Assembly (NCBI RefSeq): GCF_005889725.1
Contig: NZ_VCKX01000014.1
Location: 1-64,000 of the forward strand
Direction: 5' to 3'
Source of the DNA: Nonomuraea zeae
GTDB taxonomy: Bacteria > Actinomycetota > Actinomycetes > Streptosporangiales > Streptosporangiaceae
DNA length: 64,000 nt
Shown here: positions 17,061-26,742 of the stretch, piece by piece
How the letters are laid out: every line of letters begins with the position of its first letter
Numbering within the stretch: the first letter of the stretch is position 1
Made by a program: the position numbers and the translations under genes
The notes under the pieces: generated by a model
What the model was told of the DNA's origin: nothing
The model's database searches: none
The model's input: only the letters and a program-made list of their open reading frames with translations

Positions 17061-19286
17061 TTATCGCAGTGCGGCAAGAACCTGATCGCGGACTTGAGCC
17101 CTCTGCGCGTCGTCGCTGAGGGGGCGACCAGCGCGGTCCACAACATAGAAGACGTCCACCGCCTCCGCGCCGAGAGTCTCTACGCGGGCGGCTCTCACGT
17201 CAAGACCGCATTCACCGAACGCCCGCCCAATACGCCACAGAAGTCCCGGCCTGTCATGGGCTCTGACTTCCACCACGGTGGCCGTCGCGGAGGCGTCGTC
17301 GACCAGCGTTACCCGAGGTGGAGCCACAGGTACCCGGGGCGGCCGCATCGCGCGGGCGCGGCGGGCCAGCCGCTGCTCGATGTCAAGGCGTCCAGCAAGG
17401 ACGAGACGGAGGTCGGACTCCAGGGTGGCGGGGTCGGGAGGGGAGCCGTATTCGGGGATGACCGAGAACTCGATCACGGCCGTGGACCCCGCCGAGGCGG
17501 ACGAGGCCGAGCGCACGACGAGCCGGTGCGCGGACAGCACGCCGGCGGCGCTCCACAGCAGCCCCACCCGGTCGGGGGCGACGACCGTGACGGCTCCGCC
17601 GTTGACCCGGACGGCGCCGCCGCCGTGCCTGGCCAGCGCGGCCTGCGCGGTGGACAGCGTCGGCGGCTTGGGCGGCGCCGAGCCGGCCAGCACGGACCTG
17701 ACGCGGCGCACGAGGTCGGCGACGAGCCCGGCCTTCCAGCTGTTCCAGGCGGCCGGCCCGGTCGCGTTGCCGTCGGCGACCGCCAGCGCGGCCAGCAGGT
17801 CGAGCACCTCCCTCGTGCCGACGGTGGCGGCGACCTTCTCGATCGTGACGGGATCGTCGAGGTCCCTGCGGGTGGCGGTCTCCGGCAGCAGCAGGTGGTG
17901 GCGCACGACCGTGGCGAGGGTGTCCACGTCCTGGGCGGGCAGGCCGATCCGGGTGGCGATGTCGCGCACCACGACCTCGCCGGTGGCCGAGTGGTCGCCG
18001 GGCCAGCCCTTGCCGACGTCGTGCAGGAACGCCGAGATCAGCAGCAGGTCGGGACGGGAGACCTCGCGGGTGTGGCTGGCGGCGTTGGCGGCGGCCTCGA
18101 TCAGGTGCCGGTCGACGGTGAAGCGGTGGATCGGATTGCGCTGCGGGCGGTGGCGTACGCGCTCCCAGTCAGGAAGCAGCTTGACAAGGATGCCCGCCTG
18201 GTCGAGCTCCTCCCACACGGGCACGGCGGCACGGCCGGCGCCGAGGATCGACACCAGGGCGTCGCGTGCCTCCTCGGGCCACGGCACCGGCATCGGGGGC
18301 GACTGAGCAGCCAGGACGGACATCGTGGCCGGGGCCAGCGGCAGCCCGGAGTCAGCCGCCGCGGCGGCGGCCCGCAGCACCAGTACAGGGTCTTTGCGGG
18401 GGTTGATCCCTCTGGCGAGCACCACTTCGCCGCCGTGCTCCACCACGCCGTCCGCCAGGGGGCGGCGGCCTCGGGGAGCCGGGCCTGACAGGAGCCTGTC
18501 AACGGTGCGCCAGGTGGCGTCGAAGGCGTGCGAGACCGTGCGGCCGGCCTCGGCGAGCCGGCGCATCAGCGCCTCGGCGTCCAGCAGCCCGAGCAGCCCG
18601 GCCACGGCGTCCTGCTCCTGCAGCACGAGCCGGTCGGTGCCGCGGGCGGTGACGACGTGCAGCGCGTGCCGCACATCGAGGATGAACTCGTACGCCTCGC
18701 GCGCCCTCGGCCCCGGCGCGGAGGCGACCCAGGCGGCCGCCACGGCCTGCATGGCCTGGACGTCGCGCAGCCCGCCGCGCCCGTCCTTGAGATCGGGCTC
18801 CAGGAGGAAGGCGAGCTCGCCACTGACCTGAGCCCGCTTGTCGGCCGCGTCGCGCAGCTCGCCGAGCCTGCGCCGGGAGTCGGCGCGCCACTCGGCGAGC
18901 ACGGCCTCCCTGGCCTTCCTGGTCAGCTCGGGATCGCCGGCCACATGCCTGGCCTGGATGAGGCCGAGCACGGCCTTCAGATCCTGCCTGGCGACGGCCA
19001 CGGCTTCTTCCACCGTGCGTACGGAATGGTCGAGATTGACGGCCGAGTCCCAGATCGGGTACCAGATCCGGTCGGCGACCCTGGCCACGTCGGCCCGGCC
19101 GTTGTGGAGCAGGACCAGATCGAGGTCACTGCCGGGTGCCAGTTCGCCCCTTCCGAGGCTCCCGACGGCGACCAGTGAGACGTGGTCGCCGTCGCTCGCC
19201 GTACGAAAGAGGTCTTTGAGCCAGCGATCGGTGTCCGCGGCCCGCTCCTTGCGGGCCGCGGCGTACGAACGGGCCTCTCCTCTCAC
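17061..19286 (-). CDS. glnD: PII uridylyl/adenylyltransferase GlnD
   Basis: Bifunctional enzyme that adds and removes a nucleotide on PII in response to nitrogen status. The 741-residue protein has the nucleotidyltransferase motif VGSLGRGELAPGSDLDL near residues 40-57, the HD hydrolase motif LISAFLHDVGKGWPGDHS near 418, and two C-terminal ACT domains (near 562 and 672) for glutamine sensing. In Streptomyces coelicolor the homolog adenylylates Tyr51 of GlnK, so adenylylation is likely here. GTG 19286 is preferred because AAGGGGG lies just upstream and the longer frame runs into a repeat-bearing spacer. It is third in amtB-glnK-glnD. Confidence 0.92.
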   Translation of the reverse strand: MRGEARSYAAARKERAADTDRWLKDLFRTASDGDHVSLVAVGSLGRGELAPGSDLDLVLLHNGRADVARVADRIWYPIWDSAVNLDHSVRTVEEAVAVARQDLKAVLGLIQARHVAGDPELTRKAREAVLAEWRADSRRRLGELRDAADKRAQVSGELAFLLEPDLKDGRGGLRDVQAMQAVAAAWVASAPGPRAREAYEFILDVRHALHVVTARGTDRLVLQEQDAVAGLLGLLDAEALMRRLAEAGRTVSHAFDATWRTVDRLLSGPAPRGRRPLADGVVEHGGEVVLARGINPRKDPVLVLRAAAAAADSGLPLAPATMSVLAAQSPPMPVPWPEEARDALVSILGAGRAAVPVWEELDQAGILVKLLPDWERVRHRPQRNPIHRFTVDRHLIEAAANAASHTREVSRPDLLLISAFLHDVGKGWPGDHSATGEVVVRDIATRIGLPAQDVDTLATVVRHHLLLPETATRRDLDDPVTIEKVAATVGTREVLDLLAALAVADGNATGPAAWNSWKAGLVADLVRRVRSVLAGSAPPKPPTLSTAQAALARHGGGAVRVNGGAVTVVAPDRVGLLWSAAGVLSAHRLVVRSASSASAGSTAVIEFSVIPEYGSPPDPATLESDLRLVLAGRLDIEQRLARRARAMRPPRVPVAPPRVTLVDDASATATVVEVRAHDRPGLLWRIGRAFGECGLDVRAARVETLGAEAVDVFYVVDRAGRPLSDDAQRAQVRDQVLAALR

Positions 19287-19315
19287 TGCTGTGCCCCCTT
19301 GCCGAGCGCCGCCCG

Positions 19316-19407
19316 GACGCCGTCGTCCGGGCCCCGCCGCGGATCCATCGAGAAAGCCCTGCCGTGCTCTGCCCTGACGCCGTTGTCCTGGCTTCGCTGC
19401 GGATACA

Positions 19408-19409
<2 letters not shown>
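19316..19409. repeat. Imperfect 34-bp direct repeat in the glnK-glnD spacer
   Basis: 19316-19349 and 19376-19409 match at about 28 of 34 positions with a 60-base period (shared cores GACGCCGT, GTCC, CGC and GCGGAT). The second copy is T where the first is C at nearly every difference. It overlaps the glnK stop. No known element is recognised. Confidence 0.7.
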
Positions 19410-21098
<1,689 letters not shown>

Positions 21099-21171
21099 CG
21101 AAGCGACCCTCCTTACATGTGACGTGTGGCCACAGCGTGTTCTCCTGGGGTTTCGTGGCTCGACCAGGTGT

Positions 21172-21229
21172 GTTTCACATTCGTGAATCTCGCCACGCTG
21201 GTGTTTCACCGGCGTTTCGGGCTTCTCAC
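21172..21229 (-). promoter_or_regulatory. Candidate GlnR boxes upstream of amtB
   Basis: Read on the minus strand, 21187-21172 is TTCAC-n6-GAAAC, and 21229-21203 is GTGAG-n6-GAAAC-n6-GAAAC. These match the Streptomyces GlnR consensus gTnAc-n6-GaAAc, with correct 6-base spacing in every case. Their position 75-130 bases upstream of the amtB start fits activation under nitrogen limitation. Confidence 0.8.
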
Positions 21230-21268
21230 ACGACCGATTTAGGCGCGGCTATATCGGACGTGAAATAC

Positions 21269-21287
21269 TTAGGTTCGCCTTACCTAA
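21269..21287 (+). promoter_or_regulatory. Iron box (IdeR/DtxR/DmdR-type operator)
   Basis: TTAGGTTCGCCTTACCTAA is a 19-bp inverted repeat that differs from the DtxR-family consensus at two positions. It lies 18 bases before the siderophore-binding protein start, the position expected for iron-dependent repression. Confidence 0.88.
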
Positions 21288-21304
21288 CCGATCAAGGAAT
21301 GCCC

Positions 21305-22237
21305 ATGCGTCTCAGGCTGGCCGTCACCGCCATGCTCCCCGTCTTCGCCCTCGCCGCGTGCGCGAGCTCCGGCTCCTCAGGCTCGGAGGAGGCGGGCGCC
21401 ACCCGTACCGTGAAACACGCCATGGGCGAGACGAAGGTGCCCATGACCCCGAAACGGGTGGTGGTCCTCGACACGGACAAGCTCGACACCATGGTCACGC
21501 TCGGCCTCACCCCCGTCGGCGCGGCGCAGGCCGCGGAGAACCAGGCCTGGCCGAAATACCTCGGCTCGGCCCTGTCGGGCACCAAGGCCGTGGGCACCCT
21601 CCAGCAGCTCAACATCGAGGCCATCATGGCGCTGAAGCCGGACCTCATCCTCGGCACCAAGTTCCGGCAGGCCGCGTTCTACGACAAGCTCAGCAAGATC
21701 GCGCCGACCGTGTTCACCGAGCGGGTCGGCGTCACCTGGAAGGAGAACTTCCTGCTCGACGCCGAGGCGCTGGGCAAGAAGGACCAGGCCGCCCAGCTCC
21801 TGTCCGCGTACGAGACGCGGGCCAAGGAGGTGGGCGCCAAGTTCGCGAAGCTGAAGGTGGGCATCGTCCGGTTCATGCCCACCGAGATCCGCATGTACGG
21901 GCCCGAGTCGTTCAGCGGCATCGTGGTGGGCGACGCGGGCATCCCCCGGCCGGAGGTCCAGCAGCTCGCCGGCCAGGAGGACAAGCGCTTCGGCAAGCTG
22001 AGCCAGGAGAACATCGCCCAGGCCGACGCCGACGCCGTCTTCTACAGCGCCTACGGCGAGGCCGCCGCCAAGTCGCAGGCCACGGTGACCGGCGGGCCGC
22101 TGTGGAAGAACCTCGAAGCGGTCAAGTCAGGCAACGCCCACAACGTGGACGACGAGATCTGGATGCTCGGCATCGGCGTCACGGCGGCCGGCAAGATCCT
22201 GGACGACCTGGACAAGTACCTCACGCCACTAGCCTGA
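21305..22237 (+). CDS. Iron-siderophore ABC transporter substrate-binding lipoprotein (FecB-like)
   Basis: A 310-residue class III periplasmic-binding-type lipoprotein, signal ending in LAAC. Features are the N-terminal lobe start KHAMGETKVPMTPKRVVVLDTDKLDTMVTLGL, then LKPDLILGTKF and the C-terminal lobe with AQADADAVFYSAYG. It should capture ferric siderophores for import. ATG 21305 is preferred over ATG 21299 because AAGGA lies 6 bases upstream of it. The iron box supports the role. No permease or ATPase is adjacent. The 3' end overlaps the convergent MOSC gene by 17 bases. Confidence 0.9.
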   Translation: MRLRLAVTAMLPVFALAACASSGSSGSEEAGATRTVKHAMGETKVPMTPKRVVVLDTDKLDTMVTLGLTPVGAAQAAENQAWPKYLGSALSGTKAVGTLQQLNIEAIMALKPDLILGTKFRQAAFYDKLSKIAPTVFTERVGVTWKENFLLDAEALGKKDQAAQLLSAYETRAKEVGAKFAKLKVGIVRFMPTEIRMYGPESFSGIVVGDAGIPRPEVQQLAGQEDKRFGKLSQENIAQADADAVFYSAYGEAAAKSQATVTGGPLWKNLEAVKSGNAHNVDDEIWMLGIGVTAAGKILDDLDKYLTPLA

Positions 22238-22985
22238 CCGGATCGCCCTGCGCGATCCGGCCCGGGCGGGTCACGCGGGCATAGACGCCCAGGCAGGGCT
22301 GCGGACCCATGTCCAGCACCGGCACCCGGTTGTGCCTGGCCACCGTCCGCAGGGCGTCGGTGTCGCGCCCGAGCTCGCCGTGGGCCAGCGTGGGGATGGC
22401 GCACCGCGGGCTCGGCACGATCACCTCGATCTCCGCGACGTCGCCGATGCGCAGCCGGCGCCCCACCCAGTCGTTCTCAAGGAAGCCCTCCTCCACCGTG
22501 CCGATCACCAGATTGGGCCGGTAGCGGAGGGCTTCGACGGTCCCCCGCGGGCTGAGCGCGCCGACCCTGGCGATGGCCGAGGTGGAGACCAGGTGCAGCG
22601 GGGCGAAGTCGAAGAACGTCCCTTCCGGCGCCGCCCCGCCGAGCCGCCCGACGGTGTACGGGACCTCCGCCTCGATCCCCTCCGCCAGCACCCGCTCCGG
22701 CACGGAACGCTCGAACTCCGCGCCGTCCGGCGGCACGTCGATCAGGCGCACTTCGCGGCCGAGCAGGCGGGACAGCTCCTCGTCGCCCGGGACGCCGACG
22801 CCCTCGATGGCCAGCAGCCCGCGCCACAGCCGGGGGTTCTTGGCACTGGCGATCTTCCCGGTCGCGACGTCGAGCACCGCCCGCACCCGGTCGCCCGCGA
22901 GCCCGCGCTCGGTCATCTCGGCCTGCGCGACCTCCTCCCCCAGCATCGACTTGACGGGGTAGCGGCGCAGGGTTGCCAGATGCAT
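22221..22985 (-). CDS. MOSC domain-containing protein (YcbX-like)
   Basis: A 254-residue protein with a MOSC N-terminal barrel (MHLATLRRYPVKSMLGEEV) and a MOSC core (LVSTSAIARVGALS, RYRPNLVIGTVEEGFLENDWVGRRLRIGD, PSPRCAIPTL with the conserved Cys near residue 204). The family handles molybdenum cofactor or sulfur and includes N-hydroxylated-compound reductases. ATG 22985 follows AAGGTGG. It lies 10 bases downstream of the alpha/beta hydrolase, so the two form a short operon under the TetR-type operator. The substrate is unknown. Confidence 0.85.
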   Translation of the reverse strand: MHLATLRRYPVKSMLGEEVAQAEMTERGLAGDRVRAVLDVATGKIASAKNPRLWRGLLAIEGVGVPGDEELSRLLGREVRLIDVPPDGAEFERSVPERVLAEGIEAEVPYTVGRLGGAAPEGTFFDFAPLHLVSTSAIARVGALSPRGTVEALRYRPNLVIGTVEEGFLENDWVGRRLRIGDVAEIEVIVPSPRCAIPTLAHGELGRDTDALRTVARHNRVPVLDMGPQPCLGVYARVTRPGRIAQGDPVRLVA

Positions 22986-22995
22986 GAAACCCACC

Positions 22996-23814
22996 TTACG
23001 GGCGGCCGGCCGGCTCCCTTTCCCAGAACCGGCGCAGGTGCGGCACCAGCTCGGCGGCCCGCTCGTCCGGGAAGAACAGCCGCCCGCCCTCGATCTCGAC
23101 GATCTCCTTGACCCCGGGGATCGTGTCCCGCAGCCAGCGCGCCCAGCTCACGTCGAAGAACACGTCGCCGGTCCCCCACGCCACCAGCGTCGGCACCGTG
23201 AGCACGGTGAGCTGCGGCTCGATCGCGATCAGGTCCTTGGCGTCGATGGCGGTCAGCAGCCGCTCGAAGGCCCGGCCGCCGCCCGGCTTGTCGAAGATCG
23301 GCCGCAGGTACGCGTCCACCAGCACCTTCGGGTCGGCGATCCGCTCGTAGCCCTCGCCGAAGGCGGTCCGCGCGAGCAGCTCGGGCTGGTCCAGCACGGC
23401 CTCGGTCAGCGCCGCCAGCTCGCCTCTTTCGGCCAGCTCGACCGTGGGCCTGAACGCCTCTGGCGGCGTGTTGGTGTGCACGTCGCAGTTGGTCAGGGTG
23501 AGCGTGCGCAGGCGAGCGCGATGGCGGACGGCGAAGACCTGGGCCACGGCGCCGCCGGTGTCGTTGGCGACGAGATCCACCTCGGTGAGGCCGAGCCCGG
23601 CGCACAGCTCCTCCACCGCCTCGGCGAGCGCGGGGATGGACAGGTCGTCGCGCGAGGCGCTGCCACCGTGCAGCGGCAGGTCGATGGCCACGCAGCGGCG
23701 CTCGTCCTTGAGCTCGGCGATGACGTTGCGCCACAGGTAGGAGCTGGTGCCGACGCCGTGCACGAACAGGGTGACGGGGCCCTGGCCCACGTCTGTGTAG
23801 GCGATGCCGTCCAT
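22996..23814 (-). CDS. Alpha/beta hydrolase with Asp nucleophile (haloalkane dehalogenase/epoxide hydrolase-like)
   Basis: A 272-residue alpha/beta-hydrolase-fold protein. The oxyanion motif is LFVHGVGTSSYLW near residue 17, and the nucleophile elbow reads LVANDTGGAVAQ with Asp85 in place of Ser, as in dehalogenases and epoxide hydrolases, but without the Trp that follows Asp in dehalogenases. A charge-relay acid is plausible in WGTGDVFFD. The usual C-terminal GH catalytic motif reads GGRLFFPDE, so the His is absent. ATG 23814 has GGAGGA upstream. It is probably repressed by the divergent TetR protein. Substrate unknown. Confidence 0.85.
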   Translation of the reverse strand: MDGIAYTDVGQGPVTLFVHGVGTSSYLWRNVIAELKDERRCVAIDLPLHGGSASRDDLSIPALAEAVEELCAGLGLTEVDLVANDTGGAVAQVFAVRHRARLRTLTLTNCDVHTNTPPEAFRPTVELAERGELAALTEAVLDQPELLARTAFGEGYERIADPKVLVDAYLRPIFDKPGGGRAFERLLTAIDAKDLIAIEPQLTVLTVPTLVAWGTGDVFFDVSWARWLRDTIPGVKEIVEIEGGRLFFPDERAAELVPHLRRFWEREPAGRP

Positions 23815-23831
23815 GGGTTCCTCCGTTTTCA

Positions 23832-23877
23832 CAAACCGACTGTCGGTCTATGAAATTACCGACCGACAGTCGGTTTG
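23832..23877. promoter_or_regulatory. Paired TetR operators forming a long inverted repeat
   Basis: ACCGACTGTCGGT (23835-23847) and ACCGACAGTCGGT (23862-23874) are each inverted repeats. Together with the CAA/TTG flanks they form 16-base mirrored arms spanning 46 bases. The pair sits between the hydrolase start (23814) and the regulator start (23892), so a repressor here would control both directions. Confidence 0.85.
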
Positions 23878-23891
23878 TCTATAGTGGTTCC

Positions 23892-24482
23892 ATGAACCTC
23901 AAGGCGGAACGCGGCGCGGCCACCCGCGACAGGGTCCTGGCGATCGCCACGCGGCTGTTCGCCGAGCGCGGCTACGACGACACCTCGATCGAGACCGTGC
24001 TGCAGGAGTCAGGGCTGAGCAGAGGGGCCCTCTACCACCACTACGCGGGCAAGGACGCGCTGTTCGAGGCGGTGCTGGAGGCCACGGAGTCGGCGGTGGG
24101 CGAGCAGATCATGCAGGCCGTGCGCGGGATCACCGACCCGGCGCAGTCGCTCGAAGCAGGCGTCCTGGCCTGGATCAGGCTCGCCGGCGATCCGGTCATC
24201 CAGCGCATCGTGCTCATCGACGCGCCCGCGGTGCTGGGGTGGCAGCGGTGGCGGGCCATGGAGGAGCGCTACTCGTTCGGGATGCTCAAGGCGGCGCTGG
24301 CGGCGACCCGCACGGTGCCGCGCGAGTTCCTGGACCTGCACGCGCACATGCTGCTGGCCGCCATCAACGAGAGCGTCCTGCTGGTGGCCAGGGGCGGCGA
24401 GCGCAGCACGGCCGAGGCGGCCGTCCAGGAGTTCCTGCGCCGCCTGCTGCGCGGGAGCCGGGAAGCACCCACCGAAAGCTGA
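23892..24482 (+). CDS. TetR family transcriptional regulator
   Basis: A 196-residue AcrR/TetR-type regulator. The DNA-binding domain is ATRDRVLAIATRLFAERGYDDTSIETVLQESGLSRGALYHHYAGKDALF near residues 10-58; a ligand-binding helical domain follows. ATG 23892 is chosen because upstream codons fall inside the operator. It is divergent from the hydrolase-MOSC pair and likely represses both itself and that operon. A hairpin terminator follows. Confidence 0.9.
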   Translation: MNLKAERGAATRDRVLAIATRLFAERGYDDTSIETVLQESGLSRGALYHHYAGKDALFEAVLEATESAVGEQIMQAVRGITDPAQSLEAGVLAWIRLAGDPVIQRIVLIDAPAVLGWQRWRAMEERYSFGMLKAALAATRTVPREFLDLHAHMLLAAINESVLLVARGGERSTAEAAVQEFLRRLLRGSREAPTES

Positions 24483-24501
24483 GCGCCGCGCCCACGCGAA
24501 G

Positions 24502-24536
24502 AAGCCCTGCGCCGGCTCGGCCGGTGCAGGGCTTTC
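24502..24536. terminator. Rho-independent-like terminator between tetR and the sigma gene
   Basis: AAGCCCTGC pairs with GCAGGGCTT, with additional CCGG pairing inside. The hairpin is followed by TTTCG on the plus strand and flanked by AAG on the other, so it could stop both convergent transcripts. Confidence 0.75.
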
Positions 24537-24548
24537 GTCCGGATGGGG

Positions 24549-25490
24549 TCAGGCGGCGGCGGTGGCCATCTTGCGCAGCCGCGCCAGCGCGTCCCGCTCG
24601 ATCCGGCGGGCGCGGTCGCGCCCGATGCCGTAACGCTCCCCGACCTCGGTGAGCGTGTGCTCGCGGCCGTCCACCAGGCCGTAGCGCCAGCGCAGCATCT
24701 CGCTGGTGTCGCCCTCGAGCCCGGTCAGCCACTCGTCGAGCCGCTCCCGCTCCAGGATGTCGATGGCCTGCTGCTCGGGATCGGCCCACGTCTCGTCGGC
24801 GATCATGTCGCCGAGCTCGGTCTCGTCCTCGTCGCCCACGCCGAGCTGCAGCGAGACGGGGTCGGAGGCCCACCGCCGCAGCTCGCGGACCCGCTCGATC
24901 GGCAGGTCGAGGAGCCCGGCGAGGTCGTCATCGGTGGGCTCGGCGTCGAACTCGGCCAGGATGTCGCGCCGGACCCGCATCAACCGGGTCATCTGCTCCC
25001 CGGCATGGGTCGGCAGCCGCACCGGCCGCGCCTGCTCGTGGATGGCCCGGCCGACCGACTGCCTGATCCACCACGTCGCGTAAGTGGAGAACTTGTACCC
25101 CCGCCGGTAGTCGAACTTCTCCACCGCGCGGACCAGGCCCAGATTCCCCTCCTGGACCAGGTCGATCAACGGCATCCCGCGCCCGGAGTATTTCCTGGCC
25201 ACCGCCACCACCAGGCGCAGGTTGGCCTGGATGAACTCGTCCTTGGCCCGCTGGCCGGAAATGGCCAGGCGCTCCAGCTCCTCGTCCGCCGCGTCCCCGA
25301 TCCGCGGCTCCGAGCCCCCGCTGTCGAGCAGCTGCTCTGCGAAGAGACCCGCCTCGATCCGCTTGGCGAGCTCCACTTCCTCCTCCGCCGTGAGCAGCGG
25401 GACCCGGCCGATCTCGGCCAGATAGGTCCCCAGCAGATCGCGATCAGCGACGTGCTGCTCCTGCGTGCGACTCCCCGTAGGCCTTGCCAT
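24549..25490 (-). CDS. Group 2 sigma-70 factor (HrdB/SigB-like)
   Basis: A 313-residue primary-like sigma factor. Region 1.2 is DLLGTYLAEIGRVPLLTAEEEVELAKRIE; region 2 has ANLRLVVAVARKYSGRGMPLIDLVQEGNLGLVRAVEKFDYRRGYKFSTYATWWIRQSVGRAI (core binding and -10 recognition); region 3 follows; region 4.2 is HTLTEVGERYGIGRDRARRIERDAL. The long acidic region 1.1 of the principal sigma is missing, so this is a group 2, non-essential sigma for stress or stationary phase. ATG 25490 gives a plausible N-terminus. No anti-sigma gene is adjacent. Confidence 0.92.
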   Translation of the reverse strand: MARPTGSRTQEQHVADRDLLGTYLAEIGRVPLLTAEEEVELAKRIEAGLFAEQLLDSGGSEPRIGDAADEELERLAISGQRAKDEFIQANLRLVVAVARKYSGRGMPLIDLVQEGNLGLVRAVEKFDYRRGYKFSTYATWWIRQSVGRAIHEQARPVRLPTHAGEQMTRLMRVRRDILAEFDAEPTDDDLAGLLDLPIERVRELRRWASDPVSLQLGVGDEDETELGDMIADETWADPEQQAIDILERERLDEWLTGLEGDTSEMLRWRYGLVDGREHTLTEVGERYGIGRDRARRIERDALARLRKMATAAA

Positions 25491-25596
25491 CCCCTGGCAC
25501 CTCGTTCCGCAGCTGCGTTCTATACCCGGCCAACGTCCGGCCAGATGCAAAGATTCCCTAAACAACTACGACCGAGGGATGGTTCTGGATGTCCTC

Positions 25597-26742
25597 CTAA
25601 AGGAGGAGACCCTCGCGAAACACCTGGTGGACAAGGGGAACGCCGGGTCTGTAAGCGAGGTGTACGTAAGAGGGGGCCGCCAGCACGACGAGGTCGGCGC
25701 GGGCTCCGCGCCGCACCCAGCCTACGTCCGTGCGCCGCAGCGCGCGTGCCCCGCCGTACGTCGCCGCCCTGATCGCCTCCAGCGGCGTCATCCGCATCTC
25801 GCGGACGGCCAGCGCCACGCAGAACGCCATCGACGAGGTGAACGACGACCCCGGGTTGCAGTCGGTCGCCAGGGCCACGGTCGCGCCCGCGTCGATCAGC
25901 CGCCGGGCGTCCGGATAGGGCGACCGCGTCGAGAACTCGGCCCCCGGCAGCAGCGTCGCCACCGTGTCCGAGCCCGCCAGCGCGTCGACGTCGGCCGCCG
26001 TCAGATGGGTGCAGTGGTCGGCGGAGGCGGCGCCCAGCTCGCACGCGATCCGCACCCCCGGCCCCGCGCCGAGCTGGTTGGCGTGCACCCGCGCCCCGAG
26101 GCCCGCCTTCAGCCCGGCGCTCAGGATCTCGCGCGTCTGGTCGCCGTCGAAGGCGCCGCGCTCGCAGAACACGTCCACCCACTTCGCGTACGGTGCGCAC
26201 GCGTCGAGCATCTCCCCGGCCACCAGCCGGACGTAGGAGTCGGCGTCCATGTCCGCGGGCACGACGTGCGCCCCGAGGAAGGTGGTCTCGTCGGTCAGCC
26301 CGGTGGCGATCTCCAGCGTCCGCCGCTCGTCCTCGACCGACAGCCCGTAGCCGCTCTTGATCTCCACGGTGGTCGTGCCCTGCGCGAGCATCTCGTTCAC
26401 CAGGCCGAGTGCCCGGGTGGCCAGCGCGGCGTCGCTCGCCTGCCGGGTGGCGGCGACCGTGGTCCTGATGCCGCCTCCGGTGTACGGCTCGCCGGACATG
26501 CGGGCCTGGAACTCGGCCGTCCTGTCCCCGGCGAAGACCAGGTGCGCATGGCTGTCCACGAAGCCGGGAATCACGCAGCGGCCGGCCACGTCCACCCGCT
26601 CGTCGGCGTCGGGAGCCTCGCCGGCGGGCCCGGTCCAGGCGATCAGGCCGTCCTCGACGACCACGGCCGCGTCCCGGATCTCCTCGCGCTCGGGGTCGCC
26701 GGTGTACAGCAGCCCGATCCCGTCGATCAACGTCGTGGTCAT
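25597..26742 (-). CDS. hutI: Imidazolonepropionase HutI
   Basis: Third enzyme of histidine degradation; it hydrolyses 4-imidazolone-5-propanoate to N-formimino-L-glutamate. The 381-residue amidohydrolase has the metal motif [14 protein letters not shown], substrate residues in [30 protein letters not shown] with metal His, SADHCTHL, and the late Asp in [12 protein letters not shown] 26742 overlaps the hutF stop (ATGA). It is last in the operon M20-hutF-hutI, which starts behind a palindrome shared with hutU. Confidence 0.94.
   Translation of the reverse strand: MTTTLIDGIGLLYTGDPEREEIRDAAVVVEDGLIAWTGPAGEAPDADERVDVAGRCVIPGFVDSHAHLVFAGDRTAEFQARMSGEPYTGGGIRTTVAATRQASDAALATRALGLVNEMLAQGTTTVEIKSGYGLSVEDERRTLEIATGLTDETTFLGAHVVPADMDADSYVRLVAGEMLDACAPYAKWVDVFCERGAFDGDQTREILSAGLKAGLGARVHANQLGAGPGVRIACELGAASADHCTHLTAADVDALAGSDTVATLLPGAEFSTRSPYPDARRLIDAGATVALATDCNPGSSFTSSMAFCVALAVREMRMTPLEAIRAATYGGARALRRTDVGWVRRGARADLVVLAAPSYVHLAYRPGVPLVHQVFREGLLL

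Noticed and set aside
23892-24482. Possible regulation of the sigma factor gene by the neighbouring TetR
   Set aside because: The genes are convergent with a terminator between them, and the operator lies on the other side of tetR.
25592-25607. TCCTCCT-aa-AGGAGGA palindrome at the end of hutI
   Set aside because: A short stem formed by a Leu-rich codon run and the stop. It may be chance, and there is no downstream T run.
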